Below, in pieces: positions 37,031 to 48,100 of a stretch of 64,000 nucleotides of DNA; position 1 is the first letter of the stretch; every line of letters starts with the position of its first letter. The notes under the pieces were generated by a model, which saw only the letters and a list, made by a program, of their open reading frames with translations, was not told the origin of the DNA and did not search any database. The DNA lies in contig CM041204.1 in the NCBI GenBank assembly GCA_023078555.1, positions 592,923-656,922 of the forward strand. Direction: 5' to 3'. The position numbers and the translations under genes were made by a program. Source of the stretch: Ulva prolifera. Lineage: Eukaryota > Chlorophyta > Ulvophyceae > Ulvales > Ulvaceae.

Positions 37031-40000
37031 ATGTCTTTCTCCAACGCTAATTCTAACGCCAACTCTCCTCGCGAGGAGAGGCGTGACGATGCTGACCAGC
37101 AGCCTCTCGTCGCCAGGGACGCTGACCAGCAGCTCCCTGACGGAGAACAACCCGCGGGCATGTTGCTCCGTGGCGGACGGATTGTCCGGCCACGACCATC
37201 TTCCAATACTGGGCAGAGTAGCCAGCAGGTGCCTCATTCCTCTCATGTTGTGAACGATTCTGGTCACACTGAGTCTCTCATATCACTCGCAACGTTGACT
37301 GAGGCGCTGCGCGCATCTCGAGGACGTAGCGAATCTGATTTGACAAAAGGAAAGTTTCCTGAGTGGAATTATAAGACTGAAAGCTTTGTTGCGTACGAGC
37401 AGAAAGTCTTTTTGTGGTTAGGTCAATTCGAGTTAGACCATTTGTTGCAGCACGCACCGTCTGCGGACGAACAACGTGTTCATGCTAGGGCGAGGACACA
37501 GGTCCTAATGTCTTTGCCTGACGCGGATAGGACGACTGTCTATCGCATGTCACACCTGTGTGAAGCATGGTCTTACTTGACTGCCAAGTACAGACCCAGC
37601 ACCGAAGCCGAAATCCACAGGTTGTGGAGTCGGTTCAATTCTTTATCACAGCACAACAAAGACGTTGCGACGTATTGTGGTGAAGTGATGAGTGTTTACA
37701 CTCAACTGGAGGCACTAGGTGCCGATGTGGGCCAGCGATGGCTTAGATTGAAACTTTTAGAAGTGGGGGAGGAGTTCAACGCTGTGCGCGGCGAAGTACT
37801 ACACTCCTCCCCCCATGTAATTATATCACGTTTAACCGAGCACGCTGACTTGCTCAAACAACAGCGGCAGCTGCAGGCTAGGTCTGGGGCGCCCGCGGGC
37901 AAACCAGGCTGGCGCAAGCAGGCCCGTGGTGATGGTCCTGTGGTCGCCGCTCTCGCGGCTGGCCAGGCTCCTCGCGAGGAGACCAGGACCTGCTTCTTCT
38001 GCAAGAAGAAGGGACATCTGCGTGCGAACTGCCCCCAACGCAAACATGCTGCGGCCAAAGCTGTTTGCACTGTTGAAATTCCTGAAAAGTATCCTCAGCC
38101 AGACGCGTCTCTGCCGTGGAACATCATTGTAGATAGTGGGTCGGACATGCATATCGTAGGCAATCGTGAAATGTTCACTGAGTACGGCCCGTGTCAGAAA
38201 GTTGCCAATCTCGCGGGACCAGGGCAGCTTTCGATCATGGGTGGGGGAACCATCTTGGTGAACCTGGGTACTTATGTAGACAAGTGTGGGAACAAGCATC
38301 CGTTAGATGTGGAAATCCCTGGTGTTTACTACGCGCCTGAATGTCCGTACAACCTGCTCAGTACGATGGGTCTTAGGCATGAGCAGATGTTCTTAGACAC
38401 GCGTAGAAATGTGTTGTATGTTCCTGGTCTGGGTGATATGGCTACCGACGTAGAGGACGACGTCAAGTATCAGGAACTTGACGTAGATGGTCACCCTGTC
38501 TTTGCTTTCAAAATGGCAGTAGAGACCAAACCTATTCTCGTCGGTGCGCCGGTCAATAGGGGGGTAGTCTGGTCCAACCAGAGCAGCCCAACCTCAGTTA
38601 TTGAGGACCAACAGCAGTGGCATCATGTGGCGGTCGCGGCCGTTGACCTGAAGCGACCCAATGCTGGGGGAGCTGAGGTCCCACATGATGCATACTTGAT
38701 GGAGCCTGCTTTTCTTGCACACTTGTCATTTCACCAGTCAACGTGGGTCCTAAAGCGTATGCAAGCCAACGCTGAGTTTTATGGTAATTTAAATTTGAAA
38801 GTTGATTCCGAGCCATTAGGGAATCGTTGTCATGGCTGCAGAATTGGCAAAGTGCCTGCGGGCAAATTTTCTGCCAATGACCGTGAGCTCATGGGCCAGG
38901 CCAAGTTTCCTGGTGAGCAACTGCATGCCGATTTAGCTGGTCCTGTCTCTCCTGTCGGAATTGGTGGTGTGAAGTATGTTTTGTTTGTGATGTGTGCCTT
39001 TACCCGTTATACTTTCGTGGTCGGTCTGCGCAAAAAGAGTGAGGCTGCGGCCATGATCTCTTATATTATTGAAAGCATTCGGGTGAATGTGGTGAAGCCA
39101 GGTGAACCGGGTGTGCGCATCCTACACACCGACAAAGGGGGAGAGTTCATGGTCGAGGCCTTAAAACTCTACCTCCAGCGTCGTGGCATCACTCACCGCT
39201 TGACCCCCACAGCCGCTCATCGCTGTAATGGCATGATTGAGCGGAGGATCGGAGTTGCCTTTGAGTCACTCCGTGCTGTGCTGCTCGCGAGCGGCCTGCC
39301 TCTGTTCCTGTGGATAGAATGCCTCGCCAGTGTTGTCCATGGTCACAATCTCACGCCGTCCTCGGCGCTGTACCATGACAAGTTGGCGAGTATCCTCAAG
39401 TCCCAGAAAGGTCAGCATGCTGTCAACGCATCTGCGGATGTTGACGAAGCTGAACGGAGCTTGGGGAAGGGTAAGCGCATGAAAAAGGCCGAGCGCGATA
39501 AGTTGAGGGAAGAGGAAAAACGCAAGTACAAGTTGCTTGCGACGACAGAGTTAGATGAGTTTTTAGTCCGGTCTTGTGATAAGGATATCATTCCTTACAT
39601 GTCCTTTTTCAGAGACACCTCCGTTGAGGTGTTCCAAGATCTGCTGCGGCAGCAGCGTCCGTGGGGGGTTGAGGTGTATGCATACCCTAGGGATGACAAG
39701 CTGCGGAAGTTATCCCAAAGGGGTGTCCTTGCATACTGGGTCGGGGCTGGGCTGGGCCCCAGCATGCAGCGTGTGTACGCCCAGGATGTTCCTGGGGGTA
39801 GGGTTTTTGTTGTGCGCCAGGTTGTGTGCACTGCGGATCAGATGATCCGCCACGTACGAAAGTACGATGCGTCCGCCGTTGTGGACAAGAGGGAGCCTGA
39901 GGAGTTTGCGAACTCCTATACGGTTGCCTTCGAGGGTGACGATGAGGGTGAACGTGTTACTGACGCCGATGTGCCTCCTTTCGCGGCAGAACACACGTAT

Positions 40001-42577
40001 GACGGGGGAGTGTTGCGCCGTCTGCGTTACCAGCTTCACACCCCCCCTGGTCATGGTAGGGTTCCTGTCATGGAAATGACTTTCCGGCAGGATAACCCTG
40101 AGCCTAGTCCTGCTGTGTTTTCTCCACGATTTGGAGCTGGCTCCTCCGCGGAGATTATCCGGCGTGACCCTGCTCGGGCCACACCGGAGATAGCCAGAAC
40201 AGCTTTGCATCGCACGCGTGCGACATCCAGAGCTGCTGTCCACCCTGACGTCCCTGTCCCCTCTCGTGTGCGTGGTGAAGTGCATCACCCGGTCGCCGTG
40301 CCCTCTCGCACTGCACATTACGTTGTCACGCGTAACGCTGCACTGCACGACCCTGGTGTAGAAGCTGCGTTTCCTGTTCGAGTGTCTGTCAATGCGTCTG
40401 ATGACGCCATGGAGGAGGATGATGACAGTCCTGGCATCTATGACGACGATGACGAACAGCGCATGGACTACACCGTCTCAGATGATGAAAGGGCTGCGGC
40501 CCATCAGAATCTGGAGGCTCAGCGGGTCCGTTCTGGGAGTAATTCGGCAGCGGCCTCAGCATCTGGCGCGGGGGCAGTTGCTCAGCCCTTGCGAGGAGCT
40601 GAGGCGCCGAGGCCCTTCTGGGAGGATGAGCCAGATGAGGTGGAGACCGGGTCCGAATTAGGGGGAGAGGATCCGGACCCCTCAGCCGCAGTTGGGGTTG
40701 ATTTGCCTGACGAGGTGAGGGCCATTCCAGCTGCCTTACCCCGTATTAAAATCAATCCTCTTGTACGCAGACGCCTTGTTCCATTGGCTGCGGATGTAGC
40801 AGCTGTACAAATGCATGAGCCTGCGGGCTCTGACATTGCTAGTAGTGAGACCGTTGTAGCTGCTATTGATGTTTCAACTTGCGATCAGGACACATCAGCC
40901 GCGGCTGACTGTGGAGTGTCCTGTGCAGGCCTGAAGCCTCAGCATGTGGAGTCTGGTGAGCAGCAGAATGCTCAGCGTCGTGGGTCGCGCAGAGCAGCTG
41001 CCGCCAGGAAGCCGAAGCCTTCTGACCCTGATCTACCTTCTATGAAGGAAGGACTCGCGGGTCCGGACAGGGATGCTTGGCTGCGTGCCATGCAGGAGGA
41101 GGTGGAAGCACTGGGTGAGCACGGGACTTTTCAGTTGTGCTATCTGCCTGCGGGTAAGAAAGCGATCTCGGGCAAGTGGGTGTTCAAGATCAAGCGCGGA
41201 CCCGCTGGTGAGATTCAGCGGTACAAGGCACGATATGTAGCTCGTGGTTTTTCTCAGGTAGAAGGAGTAGACTTTTTCGAGACCTGGTCCCCTGTTGGTA
41301 GTTACGCGACACTGCGTGTGTTGCTGTCTATAGCCGCTCAGGAGGATTTGGAGATTAGGCATATAGATATACAATGTGCTTTTCTGAACGGTGACCTGGA
41401 GGAAGAGGTTTTCGTTGAACAGCCCCCGTACTTTACAGACGGGACAGCACGTGTATGGAAGTTGCATAAGACTCTGTATGGCCTGAAGCAAGCCGCTCGC
41501 GAGTGGCATAAAGCTTTAGTAAAGGTCTTGGCTGAACTGGGATTTGTGTGCGCACAGAGTGATCCCGGACTGTATGTCAGTAAAACCAATCGGTGCTTTA
41601 TTTTTCTGTGGGTGGATGACTTATTTATTTTCAGTTGCTCTGCGGGGCTGCAGGAAATAATCACTGTTATTCTCACAAAATTTGAAGGCAGAGATTTAGG
41701 TGACCTGTCTTGGGCACTTGGCACTGAGATCACGCGTGATCGAAAAGCCAAAACAATCACAATGACACAACGTAACAAGATCCAGAACTTGCTGGAAAAG
41801 TACAGCATGTCTGACTGTCGTAAATATCCCACTCCATTAGTGCCGCGGCAACAACTAAGGAGTGTGAAAGAGCATCCTGACCTGGAGAAAGCCAGTGCTG
41901 CTGAGCATTCCAGGTTCATGAGTGCTGTAGGAAGCATCCAGTACATTGCAGGAGTGACACGATCTGACCTGAGCTACGTGGCACATGCCCTGGCCCGGCA
42001 CATGTCTAGTAGTCTGAAGGAACATTGGTCTGCCGTGCAACACGTTCTGAGATACCTGCAGTCCACGAAAAATCTAGGAATAAAATTTGTAGGCTCTGAG
42101 GGACATGGGTGTTTGCTAGAAGCTTTTTCGGATGCAGATTTTGCGAACTCTGCTGATCTGAAAAGCGTGTCTGGTATGATTATTCGAGTGTATGGGAACT
42201 CTGTTCTCTGGCATTCGAAGAAGCAGAGTATAGTGGCTGGGGATACAGCAGAGGCTGAACTCATTGCGATGAGTGCAACAGCCAACGAGTTGATGTGGGT
42301 GAAGCAGTTGCTTCTCGACCTGAAGCTCGTCCCATATAAGCCAACTCTGTGGGGTGATAATAAGAGTGCCAATATCTTGGCTGTTAATGCTGTGTCCACT
42401 GACAGATCCAAGCACATTCGTGTGCGGCACTTGCGAGTGCGGGAATATGTCCAGATGGATGAACTTAAGGTGGCATGGGTTGGCACTGTTGATCAGTTAG
42501 CAGATGTGTTTACTAAAGTGCTGCCCGGACCTGCTTTGCTAGAAGTTCGTAATAAACTCCAGCTAGTGGAGACGTAG
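37031..42577 (+). CDS. Copia gag-pol polyprotein, 1848 aa, intact
   Basis: One uninterrupted frame. Order of parts: a UBN2-type gag with AWSYLTAKYRPSTEAEIHRL near residue 180; a CCHC zinc knuckle (CFFCKKKGHLRANC, about residue 320); an aspartic protease with active site VDSGS (Asp at about 368); an HHCC pre-integrase zinc region (HLSFHQSTW ... CHGCRIGK); an integrase core with Asp in LHADLAGP (about 634), Asp in LHTDKGGEF (about 701) and Glu in NGMIERRIG (about 737); a reverse transcriptase with VARGFSQVEGVDFFETWSPV, TLYGLKQAAREW and the catalytic WVDD (about 1529); and an RNase H with SDADFANS (about 1701), DTAEAELIA and a C-terminal DQLADVFTKVLP. All key acidic residues are present. A second, out-of-frame ATG lies seven bases before the start. 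Confidence 0.95.
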   Translation: MSFSNANSNANSPREERRDDADQQPLVARDADQQLPDGEQPAGMLLRGGRIVRPRPSSNTGQSSQQVPHSSHVVNDSGHTESLISLATLTEALRASRGRSESDLTKGKFPEWNYKTESFVAYEQKVFLWLGQFELDHLLQHAPSADEQRVHARARTQVLMSLPDADRTTVYRMSHLCEAWSYLTAKYRPSTEAEIHRLWSRFNSLSQHNKDVATYCGEVMSVYTQLEALGADVGQRWLRLKLLEVGEEFNAVRGEVLHSSPHVIISRLTEHADLLKQQRQLQARSGAPAGKPGWRKQARGDGPVVAALAAGQAPREETRTCFFCKKKGHLRANCPQRKHAAAKAVCTVEIPEKYPQPDASLPWNIIVDSGSDMHIVGNREMFTEYGPCQKVANLAGPGQLSIMGGGTILVNLGTYVDKCGNKHPLDVEIPGVYYAPECPYNLLSTMGLRHEQMFLDTRRNVLYVPGLGDMATDVEDDVKYQELDVDGHPVFAFKMAVETKPILVGAPVNRGVVWSNQSSPTSVIEDQQQWHHVAVAAVDLKRPNAGGAEVPHDAYLMEPAFLAHLSFHQSTWVLKRMQANAEFYGNLNLKVDSEPLGNRCHGCRIGKVPAGKFSANDRELMGQAKFPGEQLHADLAGPVSPVGIGGVKYVLFVMCAFTRYTFVVGLRKKSEAAAMISYIIESIRVNVVKPGEPGVRILHTDKGGEFMVEALKLYLQRRGITHRLTPTAAHRCNGMIERRIGVAFESLRAVLLASGLPLFLWIECLASVVHGHNLTPSSALYHDKLASILKSQKGQHAVNASADVDEAERSLGKGKRMKKAERDKLREEEKRKYKLLATTELDEFLVRSCDKDIIPYMSFFRDTSVEVFQDLLRQQRPWGVEVYAYPRDDKLRKLSQRGVLAYWVGAGLGPSMQRVYAQDVPGGRVFVVRQVVCTADQMIRHVRKYDASAVVDKREPEEFANSYTVAFEGDDEGERVTDADVPPFAAEHTYDGGVLRRLRYQLHTPPGHGRVPVMEMTFRQDNPEPSPAVFSPRFGAGSSAEIIRRDPARATPEIARTALHRTRATSRAAVHPDVPVPSRVRGEVHHPVAVPSRTAHYVVTRNAALHDPGVEAAFPVRVSVNASDDAMEEDDDSPGIYDDDDEQRMDYTVSDDERAAAHQNLEAQRVRSGSNSAAASASGAGAVAQPLRGAEAPRPFWEDEPDEVETGSELGGEDPDPSAAVGVDLPDEVRAIPAALPRIKINPLVRRRLVPLAADVAAVQMHEPAGSDIASSETVVAAIDVSTCDQDTSAAADCGVSCAGLKPQHVESGEQQNAQRRGSRRAAAARKPKPSDPDLPSMKEGLAGPDRDAWLRAMQEEVEALGEHGTFQLCYLPAGKKAISGKWVFKIKRGPAGEIQRYKARYVARGFSQVEGVDFFETWSPVGSYATLRVLLSIAAQEDLEIRHIDIQCAFLNGDLEEEVFVEQPPYFTDGTARVWKLHKTLYGLKQAAREWHKALVKVLAELGFVCAQSDPGLYVSKTNRCFIFLWVDDLFIFSCSAGLQEIITVILTKFEGRDLGDLSWALGTEITRDRKAKTITMTQRNKIQNLLEKYSMSDCRKYPTPLVPRQQLRSVKEHPDLEKASAAEHSRFMSAVGSIQYIAGVTRSDLSYVAHALARHMSSSLKEHWSAVQHVLRYLQSTKNLGIKFVGSEGHGCLLEAFSDADFANSADLKSVSGMIIRVYGNSVLWHSKKQSIVAGDTAEAELIAMSATANELMWVKQLLLDLKLVPYKPTLWGDNKSANILAVNAVSTDRSKHIRVRHLRVREYVQMDELKVAWVGTVDQLADVFTKVLPGPALLEVRNKLQLVET

Positions 42578-42587
42578 CAGGGTTTAT

Positions 42588-42594
42588 GGGGGAG
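42588..42594 (+). promoter_or_regulatory. Polypurine tract
   Basis: GGGGGAG directly before the 3' LTR, the expected primer for plus-strand DNA synthesis. Confidence 0.75.
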
Positions 42595-42954
42595 TGTCAC
42601 AATGCATGAGCCTGCGGGCAGTAGTGTGGTGACAGGTGCACCCATGCACGGACGATCCGCGGATCCAGTGTAGGGGTAAGCCGCCAGTCGGGATTGTCTC
42701 GATGTAGCGGGAGAGATCCCGCGAGGGTTTCCCGTCGTAACCTTGAATGTTGTGTGTTCAGTGTGCATATATGGATGTGCACACTGAGATCTGTAACCAT
42801 TCTCTTTACTGTCTTACGGTATTAGCATTTATCTCCTCTCAAGCGTTTCCTCGGTTCTACCTCTGTGCGCAGCAGGTATGGAAACGCTGGCTGACCTGAT
42901 GTGACCTGAACTGAGACTGCGCGTCTGACCTGCAAGCTGTAACGGTTTCTGACA
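42595..42954 (+). repeat. 3' long terminal repeat
   Basis: 360 bp, identical to 36362-36721 and followed by the right target copy TGCCT at 42955-42959, then by gene C exon 2 sequence. Confidence 0.95.
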
Positions 42955-43723
42955 TGCCTCCGAGTAGAGCCAGTCATGTTCGGCCCCAGCAGCGGCGGAC
43001 CTCGCAGCGGCGGCACGCGAACGCAGACGCGCGTCCTCAGCAGGCTCGCTCGTGGCTGCGACGACATCGGGGCGCAGCCAGGCGCGGAGCCGCTGGCGGC
43101 TGGGACCAGCACCGGGCAGTCTGCAGGAGGAACCGGCTTGGCGCGGCAGGTCCCCGTGGTCACAGGCGTGCACTCGCGCCGCGGAGCGCACGCGGCCGCG
43201 CTGTGCTGCGCACACCTTCTCGAGGGTCTCCACGTCAGCCATCGCATCAGCTGCCTGCAGACGTGCAGCGCATGTGGTAGGAGTGGCGAAAGGTGCGACC
43301 CGACGCACCGCTGCGGATCTTTGCGGGTGAGATCTAGAGAACGTCGCAGCTGCCTGGGTGTCCAGCATACCCTGCAATGCTAGTTCGCCTGAGAGTGAGT
43401 ATGCAGAGGAAGGGTGACACCAACATGCTGCTGAAAGGCAATCTGCTGCGGCGTACATGATTCAGTGCAAGGTCATCGTGAGCGGACATGGACGCCCTGC
43501 AGCTGCTGTGGCCATCTCGCTGACGAGAGTTCACTGCAGAAGACATTTGCACGCCATGCATACCTACCCATCATGGACGACCGTGCAACAGCTGCTAGCT
43601 GCAATGCATCTCTACTTTCATGAAGAATTGCTCAGTTTTCACGGTCAGACAGTTGCATGCATGCTTGCTCTGTAAAGTAAAGTAAGGTTCAATTTACTGA
43701 GCCGTATCCTGAAAGGACACTGA

Positions 43724-45148
43724 AGGGGGGTCGGCACTCAGGCCTCATGCACGTCCGATTGAACCGCGAGCACCTCAGAACGCTCCAGAACACAAGGAAA
43801 AGTCTTATAGACTCACAATAACCTTCTGAATCGATTGTAAGTAGTCTGGGCGAAACAGGCGAAAACGCCCAGCGAAACCGGGGTTTTTGGACCAAAACCC
43901 CCGTTTTGCCCAGCGACGCCTCAGATGGCCTCAAACGGTGCCCAGCGTATGCCCATCGTGCTCAGTGGGCGGAGAGCACTCGAAAAACACCATAATATGT
44001 TGCCCTTATGTTCAACCGTCTGCCATCACGACTTGGGTGACCATCAAGTGTTCGCGTCCGACTAGCGTCATGGCGGGCGCCCTTACGAGCGGGATGAATC
44101 CCAACGATTACCATAGTTTCGATAAGCTCACTGGACTGTTAGCGAATATGCAGTTGTCTTGTGTGGTGAACAAAGAGCAGGTGGACGCAGATCTCCTTGC
44201 AGAGAGGCTGTCTGTTGTCCTCCCGGACGCCGTTAAGTCAGGTGCCTTGACCCCGTTTAGAGGCTACCACGCCCACCTGCAAAACATCGATGGCAAATAC
44301 TACGGGCAAGCACCACTGCACTGCTTGCGAGGACTGCGCAGGCGCATGGCCTCCCTTCCGAGTGCACTGCCTCACGAATGACAGTGTGCAACAATCTAGT
44401 AGGTGACATCATAACACAGTAGACCTCCAGGTTTCGAACAAACGCCATGATGTGTTGATGTGGTCGACACAGTGCTCACCAAGAGTGCAGAGTTTCACAT
44501 GTATGTAGCCCGGGGCCCACGGTGGGGCGGGCTGGCACGTACGTGGTCGCACAGTCCCAGATCATGCCACCCTGCTATACTCTGGACATGTAACTGAATC
44601 TAGCTGCATCAGGGATTACTTTTGATACTGCACAGCACCAGGCAGGCAACAATAGAGAGCGAATTGCCCTGTCCACCCAGGAGAGGGCAACTCAACACGA
44701 ATGGCAGACTGTAAAAGCACGAGTGGTTATCTATGGCGTTGATTAGATACATATCAGGTACTAGACTCTAGTCAGACTAGCGTTCGGTGGCCTCCCAGTG
44801 ATCGGAATAAGGCAGATCAGTAGTTGTACCGCCCACAGCAACACGACAGACCATTTAGAACACATCAGGATGCACTACACGCATATTAAGGGTACTCTGA
44901 GGCCATTGGGCATGCTTCCGGTGCCGTTGGGCACGTTCTCGCGCTCGCTGGGCACAATGGGGCTTTTTGCCCAGCCATGCACACGGATTTCCGGCCAAAG
45001 GTCGATTTCGCCCAGCGACTTTAAACAAATATACTGCAGCATTCAAAAGGTTATTGTGAGTCCATAGACGTTCCCAGCGTTGTCTGGAGCGTTCTGAGGT
45101 GTTCGCGGTTCAATTGGACGTGCATGAGGCCTGAGTGCCGACCCCCCT
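43724..45148. mobile_element. hAT-like DNA transposon, 1425 bp, non-autonomous
   Basis: Terminal inverted repeats start AGGGGGGTCGGCACTCAGG. The first 66 bases agree between the ends except at two positions, and a second matching block (ACTCACAATAACCTT) extends the similarity to about 110 bp. The 8-bp duplication GACACTGA flanks the element exactly (43716-43723 and 45149-45156), the size typical of hAT. The word GCCCAGCG or its complement recurs at least six times inside both ends (for example 43868, 43909, 43940, 44946, 45010), like subterminal transposase-binding repeats. It is too short for a hAT transposase. It lies in intron 1 of gene C. Confidence 0.85.
44070..44381 (+). CDS. Hypothetical 103-aa frame carried by the hAT-like element
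   Basis: Begins MAGALTSGMNPNDYHSFDKL and includes DADLLAERLSVVLPDAVKSG and LTPFRGYHAHLQNIDGKYYG. The composition is protein-like, with no low complexity. It shows no hAT dimerisation motif or BED finger. It may be a captured host gene fragment or a remnant of an element protein. I do not recognise it. No intron is required, but one could follow the GKYYG stretch. Confidence 0.4.
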   Translation: MAGALTSGMNPNDYHSFDKLTGLLANMQLSCVVNKEQVDADLLAERLSVVLPDAVKSGALTPFRGYHAHLQNIDGKYYGQAPLHCLRGLRRRMASLPSALPHE

Positions 45149-45156
45149 GACACTGA

Positions 45157-48100
45157 CAACTGTCACCCAGGAGCTCACATCAACATATCTACAACAGGAG
45201 ACAATATCAGCGTACATGTAGTTGCTCAAGGTCACTTTGCAGGTGCTGCGTGCTTGCATGCCGTGTGGATTGTGAATGTTTGGCTTGTGTGGAACCTGCT
45301 TTGTTGGAGATCATTTTGTCGTGTTCGTTGTATCGCCTTCATGATCACTTTTGTACAATCACAGGGCAGACGACCAGCATGCACACCCATGGGTGAGCAT
45401 GTTGGGTGCGCAAGCTGCACTGAAATATAAAATGTGCTGAAACAGCTTCAATTTGGCTCGCGAAGGCCCACAGTAGTAGATATGTACATTTAATGGGTCA
45501 GTGAAGCATTCCGAAGGTGATCGCTGGAGAACTTGGCCTCCCGTCGCTTCATGATAGTGGCTCGGACGCGACGCAGCGAACGGCGACATGGCACGCAGGA
45601 GACATAGCATTGTGCACAGACCGTGAAATAATGTTCTTAGTTACTTAGTTTGTACACATGATTGGTTTGCGGCACGGTCTGCCATGATCCGGCTCTCTCG
45701 TGTCCGCTCCGTGATGCCATGGCTCCACGGCAACGCAGCACGAATTTATAGTGCAATCCAGATCCAAGGCCGGAAACGGCTAAAATGTATGGCTTTAGCC
45801 AATTGGCGAAGTCTAGTTATGGTAGTATGCTGCTGCATGCCACCCTGTGACTGGTGCGCTTGCAGTGAGACAGATACATGTGCGGCCATCGTATGCTCTG
45901 TATGTTGGACAGATCCACTATAGGTGCCGTGCGCGCGATAAGTCTACGTCAGGAACAATAGAAAGCTGTTTGGTATGTATGGGAGTGCCGACTCCAGCCA
46001 AATCAGGACATGCCAGGTGTCGTGTGTGTTCGTGCTGTTGCGAAAATGCCCAAGCTGTCTGCTGTCATCCCTGGCAAAGCCACGATCATGTCCACAGTGT
46101 TTTCACGATGATGAAATCTGATTATCTCAGCCGCGGAATGGTGTGGCAAAAGCTTCTGGTTACGTGGCGTTGCCAGTTAAGCAAAGCGCACTGCAAGCAT
46201 GAATGTGAGGTTGCAGCCCTCGCGAACGCCCCTCTCAACACAACCTCGCTGAATACAAGTACTTTTTCATATGATAAGTGCACAGTACCAGTTGCACGAT
46301 GACAATGTGGAAGCCTCCGTGCGTTACGATTCGCGAGCCACTGCACACCGATCGATATTCATCAATTCGATGTCGCTGGACACACTTTTGCCCAGGATCA
46401 CTTATGCAATATAATAGCGGGCAATAAGCCTTGATTGTGTGCCATATGGCACGTCTTCTAGTTGGCGCACTCTGCGTCTGCGCACCCACTCGCGTTTGCG
46501 CGCCTGTGAAACCAAGGCTCACCCATTGGAGTGCGCCATCGAGTGCGCGACACATGAATGCGTGAGCATGCTGGGTGCGCTGAATTGCATGAATACGCAA
46601 ATCATCAAATAGATGCTTCATGATCAGGTACAGCATTGTAATACGTGTTTGGTACATTCCTATCATCGCTGGCGCCCATCTACGGTGGTCCTTGAACCAC
46701 CTCAAGTCGCTCCCACCATGCACTGCTCAGTCTTGCTCAAATTGCTTACTACCATACGTAAAATACACTCAACATTCACCATCAAATCCACACTAGCTGG
46801 TATATACTTGCTCCCTGCACAATTGAACGTGGCCTGATCGAGAGGAGGTCTGCTCCTTCGCCAAGTCTGCTCCTGCATACCAGAGATGATATGACGCCTT
46901 GTTGCACAGACCAAGGTATCTACGGGGTAAAAATTCATGGACAGAAAATAATGAAGGTGCAAGGTGGCGTTCAGAGATGCAAGACAGTGTATGCACACCT
47001 GCCATGCTAGGCTTACTGCATCGGTCTAGATCTTGCGCTTGTCAGGTATCCAAAGCTTGTCAGGTATCCAAAGCTGTGGCAATTGCCATCCTGCATGCGA
47101 TCAGTTTTTTCATTCAGATCTAGAGCACCTTCGTACGAAATAAGTCTATCGATCGACTGAACACGTAAGTCGACCTAACACAGCAGCAAGCTATCGGGGC
47201 AGCAGCAAACCATTTGGACCATCAGGCCACTTCGGTTAGCAGATATATGCTGCATGTCCTCATTGTGGCTGTACCGATTGTCGATGCCTCAATCTCCGTA
47301 TGTTGAAGTCTGGGTGCTGGTCGTAGACCTACATGAGCAAGTATTCCTGAGACGTCCAGAGCTGGCAGCCGTCCGTGTCAGGACATCAGCTACAACAGCC
47401 AGGCGTTGTGACCATTTACAGCAAATGTATCAGTATCATGTGACCGACCGTTTGTGCCAAAGCTGCAACGAAAAGTCAATAGCTAGCTTGACAGTCTCAG
47501 AACGAACCTCTGCACAACAAAGGTCTCCGAAGTTGAAGTTGAAAAATACACATTGACTGTCGGATCTGTGTCTCAAGTTGGAGAGGTTTAGCAAGTGCAC
47601 CTGCATGCACGCACAGCTCTTGACATCAGGCAAACGCTTCGAGGTATGCACCATTCCAAGACACTCTATGGAACAAAGAGTCTAATCAACGTCACTCACG
47701 CGAACACAAGCTCGCCCTTGTCTTCGCCGGGCCCGGGGCCTGCTCGAGGGGCTTGATCTGATCAACAACGAGCGCTCGTGAAATGTGCGCGACAGCACAG
47801 TGTACAGACATAAAAGATATTACGCCATGGAGGATCAAGTAATACATACTTGCGAAACGATCTGCGCCATCGGTGAATGCAGATCACCTGGTTATACTGC
47901 AACGGGGAGCTGCAACTGACACGGCGACATGCAAGAGCTGATCAACGCAGCATCAAAAGCCTTCCCTAACGCACCGAAGTTAAATATCCACTTCAGAAAG
48001 TAATTATGTTTCGTAGCGACGGCTGCCTGCAAGCGACGCTACCGCAAGTAGAACACGCGAATGTTGTGTTGTGGCCGTTATATGTCCATGCAATCGCTTC

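Larger units (their letters stand above)
36362..42954 (+). mobile_element. Complete Ty1/copia LTR retrotransposon, 6593 bp
   Basis: Two LTRs of 360 bp (36362-36721 and 42595-42954) are identical base for base by eye. Both begin TGTCAC and end TGACA. A primer-binding site follows the left LTR, a purine tract (GGGGGAG, 42588-42594) precedes the right LTR, and a 5-bp TGCCT duplication flanks the element. The single internal frame is intact and in the order gag, protease, integrase, reverse transcriptase, RNase H, which defines the copia superfamily. The element lies antisense within exon 2 of gene C. Identical LTRs and an undamaged frame indicate a young, possibly still mobile copy. Confidence 0.96.
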
